Part shown: positions 12,971 through 14,834 of the stretch, piece after piece | How the letters are laid out: each line of letters starts with the position of its first letter | How positions within the stretch are numbered: position 1 is the stretch's first letter | Source of the DNA: Acidobacteriaceae bacterium | GTDB lineage: Bacteria; Acidobacteriota; Terriglobia; Terriglobales; Acidobacteriaceae | Assembly: GCA_027311125.1 (NCBI GenBank) | Contig: DAICZO010000463.1 | Span: 1-14,834, forward strand | Direction: 5' to 3' | DNA length: 14,834 nt | Position numbers and translations under genes: made by a program | Notes under the pieces: model-generated | The model's input: the letters and a program-made list of their open reading frames with translations, nothing else | Database searches by the model: none | Told to the model about the DNA's origin: nothing

Positions 12971-13885
12971 ATGGAGAACTTTCGGCTGAAGGTGTTTCGG
13001 ACGGTGGCGGCACAGATGAGTTTTCGAAAGGCGGCAGAGGTGCTGCACTTGAGCCAGCCTGCGGTGAGCCAGCAGATTCGAGCACTGGAAGAAGAGGCGG
13101 GGGTACGCCTGTTTGACCGTGCAGGTAGCGAAGGGCATGGCAGCCAGATCGCGTTGACCGAGGCAGGCCAGGTATTGCTGGGGTATGCGAAGCAGGCAGC
13201 GGAGACGATGGAGCAGGCGCGGCGGGCGCTCGCGTCGCTGAACCATGAGGTGACGGGCGAGTTGAAGCTGGGTGCTTCGACGACGGTGGCGCAGTATGTA
13301 TTGCCGCGGATATTGGGGGTCTTTCTGCGGCAGTATCCGCAGGTGAAGCTATCGCTGGTGAGCGGGAACACAGAGCGGATTGCGGAGGCGGTGGCGGAGC
13401 AGGAGATCTCGCTGGGGATTATCGAAGGGCCAGCGATGCGGCGGGATGTGAAGACGGAGAAGATGGTGCAGGATGAGATGGTTTTGATTGTGGGGCCGGA
13501 ACATCCGTGGGCGCGTCGCAAGTCGGCGATTACGCCGCAGGAGTTGACGACGGTGCCGCTGCTGCTGCGTGAGCGGGGTTCGGGTTCGCGGCGGGTGGTG
13601 GAGCGTGCGTTGAAGCGCGCTGGACTGACGCAGCGATCGTTGCACATTGCGATGGAACTGGACTCGACGGAGGCGATCATCTCGGGCGTAGAGGCTGAGT
13701 TGGGGGTTGGATTTGTGTCGCGCTGGGCGATCGGCAAGGTGCTACGGCTGGGCACGGTGCGGACGGTGCCGGTCGAGGGATTGGAGATCTTGCGAGACTT
13801 CAGTTTTGTGCGTTTGGCTGGTACGGAGCTATCGGGAACGGTGGCGGCGTTTGAGCGGTTTGCGCTGGCTGCAGTGTCGGGTTGA
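12971..13885 (+). CDS. LysR-type transcriptional regulator, YeiE/CysB-like
   Basis: The 304-residue protein has an N-terminal winged helix-turn-helix (RLKVFRTVAAQMSFRKAAEV then LSQPAVSQQIRALEEEAGVRLFDR, about residues 5-50) and a periplasmic-binding-like effector domain beginning near GELKLGASTTVAQYVLPRIL. GGAGG lies 5 bases before the ATG. The next gene encodes a YeiH-family transporter, the same partner found next to yeiE in E. coli, where YeiE responds to sulfite. This suggests sensing of a sulfur oxyanion, but that is inference from context. A T-N11-A inverted repeat directly downstream is a possible binding site for controlling the transporter gene. Confidence 0.88.
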   Translation: MENFRLKVFRTVAAQMSFRKAAEVLHLSQPAVSQQIRALEEEAGVRLFDRAGSEGHGSQIALTEAGQVLLGYAKQAAETMEQARRALASLNHEVTGELKLGASTTVAQYVLPRILGVFLRQYPQVKLSLVSGNTERIAEAVAEQEISLGIIEGPAMRRDVKTEKMVQDEMVLIVGPEHPWARRKSAITPQELTTVPLLLRERGSGSRRVVERALKRAGLTQRSLHIAMELDSTEAIISGVEAELGVGFVSRWAIGKVLRLGTVRTVPVEGLEILRDFSFVRLAGTELSGTVAAFERFALAAVSG

Positions 13886-13894
13886 GCGGTTGGG

Positions 13895-13913
13895 CGATAA
13901 GTAAAAGTTATCG
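13895..13913 (+). promoter_or_regulatory. Possible LysR-box between the LysR gene and the yeiH-like gene
   Basis: CGATAA (13895-13900) and TTATCG (13908-13913) are perfect inverted arms around a 7-base AT-rich centre. T13898 and A13910 are spaced T-N11-A, the usual LysR-type consensus. It sits 57 bases before the transporter start and is followed by CTATAG. No firm -35/-10 assignment is made. Confidence 0.45.
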
Positions 13914-13969
13914 GCTATAGAAAACATCGTCTCGACTGGGCAGGCCGGTGAGCGGATGATCGTAACAAG

Positions 13970-14834
13970 ATGACGCGAAACTTATTTTTTATCGGAATTA
14001 TTCTGGCGGCGAGCGGATTGATCGGCCCGCCGGTGGCGTTGGCGGCAGGCTTGGCCTATGGACTACTGACGGTGCATCACTTTCATGTGGAGAGCCGTAA
14101 TCTTTCGAAGTTTTTGTTGCAGGCAGCGGTGGTGTGCCTGGGCTTCGGGATGAATCTGCAGGAGGTGGTGCATGCAGGCAAGTCGGGGTTTATCTACACG
14201 GCGATCAGTATCACGTTTGCGCTATCGCTGGGCGTGTTGCTGGGCAAGCTGTTGCAGGTGGGCAAGACACAGTCGCTGCTGATCAGCTTTGGTACGGCGA
14301 TCTGCGGGGGCAGTGCGATTGCGGCAATGGGGCCGGTGCTGAATGCGAATGAAGAGGAGATGGCGGTGTCGCTGGGGACGGTGTTTGTGCTGAACTCTGT
14401 GGCGCTGCTGGTGTTTCCGTTGATTGGCTGGCAACTGCATCTGTCGCAGACGCAGTTTGGACTGTGGGCGGCACTGGCGATTCACGATACGAGTTCGGTG
14501 GTGGGTGCGGGTGCGAAGTACGGAGCGACGGCGCTGGCGGTGGGGACGACGGTGAAGCTGGCACGGGCTCTGTGGATTGTGCCACTGGCGATTGCCACGG
14601 CGATGCTGAAGAAGAGCAAGACGCGGATCCATTGGCCGTGGTTCATTCTTTACTTCTGTTTTGCGGCGGTGCTGGCTTCGTTTGTGCCGCGCTATGTGCC
14701 GCAGTCGGTGGCGATGTTTGCCTCTCTGAACAAGCTGGGGCGGTCTGCGCTGACGGTGGTGCTATTCCTGATTGGGACTGGAATTACGCGGGACACGCTG
14801 CGTGAGGTTGGTGTGCGTCCGCTGGTGCATGGGG
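13970..14834 (+). CDS. yeiH: YeiH/UPF0324 family putative sulfate/sulfite exporter, 3' end outside the window
   Basis: The frame from ATG 13970 runs without a stop to the window end (288 codons); E. coli YeiH has 349 residues, so about 60 are missing. The protein is very hydrophobic with many membrane helices. It contains the family hallmarks GTAICGGSAIAAMGPVL (near residue 108) and AIHDTSSVVGAGAKYG (near residue 170). The family (UPF0324, PSE) is annotated as putative sulfate exporters; experimental support for the substrate is limited. The upstream LysR-type gene and the inverted repeat suggest regulation by that protein. The ribosome binding site is weak. Confidence 0.9.
   Translation, partial: MTRNLFFIGIILAASGLIGPPVALAAGLAYGLLTVHHFHVESRNLSKFLLQAAVVCLGFGMNLQEVVHAGKSGFIYTAISITFALSLGVLLGKLLQVGKTQSLLISFGTAICGGSAIAAMGPVLNANEEEMAVSLGTVFVLNSVALLVFPLIGWQLHLSQTQFGLWAALAIHDTSSVVGAGAKYGATALAVGTTVKLARALWIVPLAIATAMLKKSKTRIHWPWFILYFCFAAVLASFVPRYVPQSVAMFASLNKLGRSALTVVLFLIGTGITRDTLREVGVRPLVHG

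Overview
The window looks like chromosomal DNA from an acidobacterium of the Terriglobus/Granulicella/Edaphobacter type. The main clue is the first 99 codons: they end in a stretch typical of the large Oar-like TonB-dependent receptors that are numerous in that group. The moderately high GC content, the gene content and a degenerate intergenic repeat of a kind I recall from these genomes agree with this. Genus-level placement is inference.

Layout. Bases 1-297 hold the end of the TonB-dependent receptor. A YidB/DUF937 gene (minus strand), a 410-base non-coding stretch with three copies of a 27-28 base repeat, ridA and msrB follow. A shared terminator then separates msrB from a minus-strand unit made of tRNA-Val(GAC) and rpmB, for which a promoter can be seen. 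A PgsA-type CDP-alcohol phosphatidyltransferase (plus strand) and a 52-residue zinc-ribbon protein (minus strand) come next.

The core of the window (3683-10630) is a complete ISC iron-sulfur assembly locus in the order iscR, iscS, iscU, iscA, hscB, hscA, fdx, iscX, as in many Proteobacteria. IscS supplies sulfur, IscU is the scaffold, HscB/HscA release the cluster, IscA is a carrier, Fdx supplies electrons, IscX modulates IscS, and IscR is the likely cluster-sensing regulator. A DinB-like gene lies in antisense orientation between hscB and hscA and splits the locus in two. Upstream of iscR there is a plausible promoter with a GACT-N5-AGTC palindrome at the expected transcription start. Further upstream there is a nearly symmetric back-to-back promoter element facing the zinc-ribbon gene.

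Right part. MurJ (lipid II flippase) and a MOSC-domain protein are read on the minus strand. A LysR-type regulator and a YeiH/UPF0324 putative anion exporter (cut by the window end) are read on the plus strand, with a LysR-box-like inverted repeat between them.

The plus strand changes from C-rich (left ~2 kb) to G-rich (right part), whichever strand the genes are on. I found no phage, transposon, CRISPR or defence genes. The most interesting material is the architecture and control of the isc locus.
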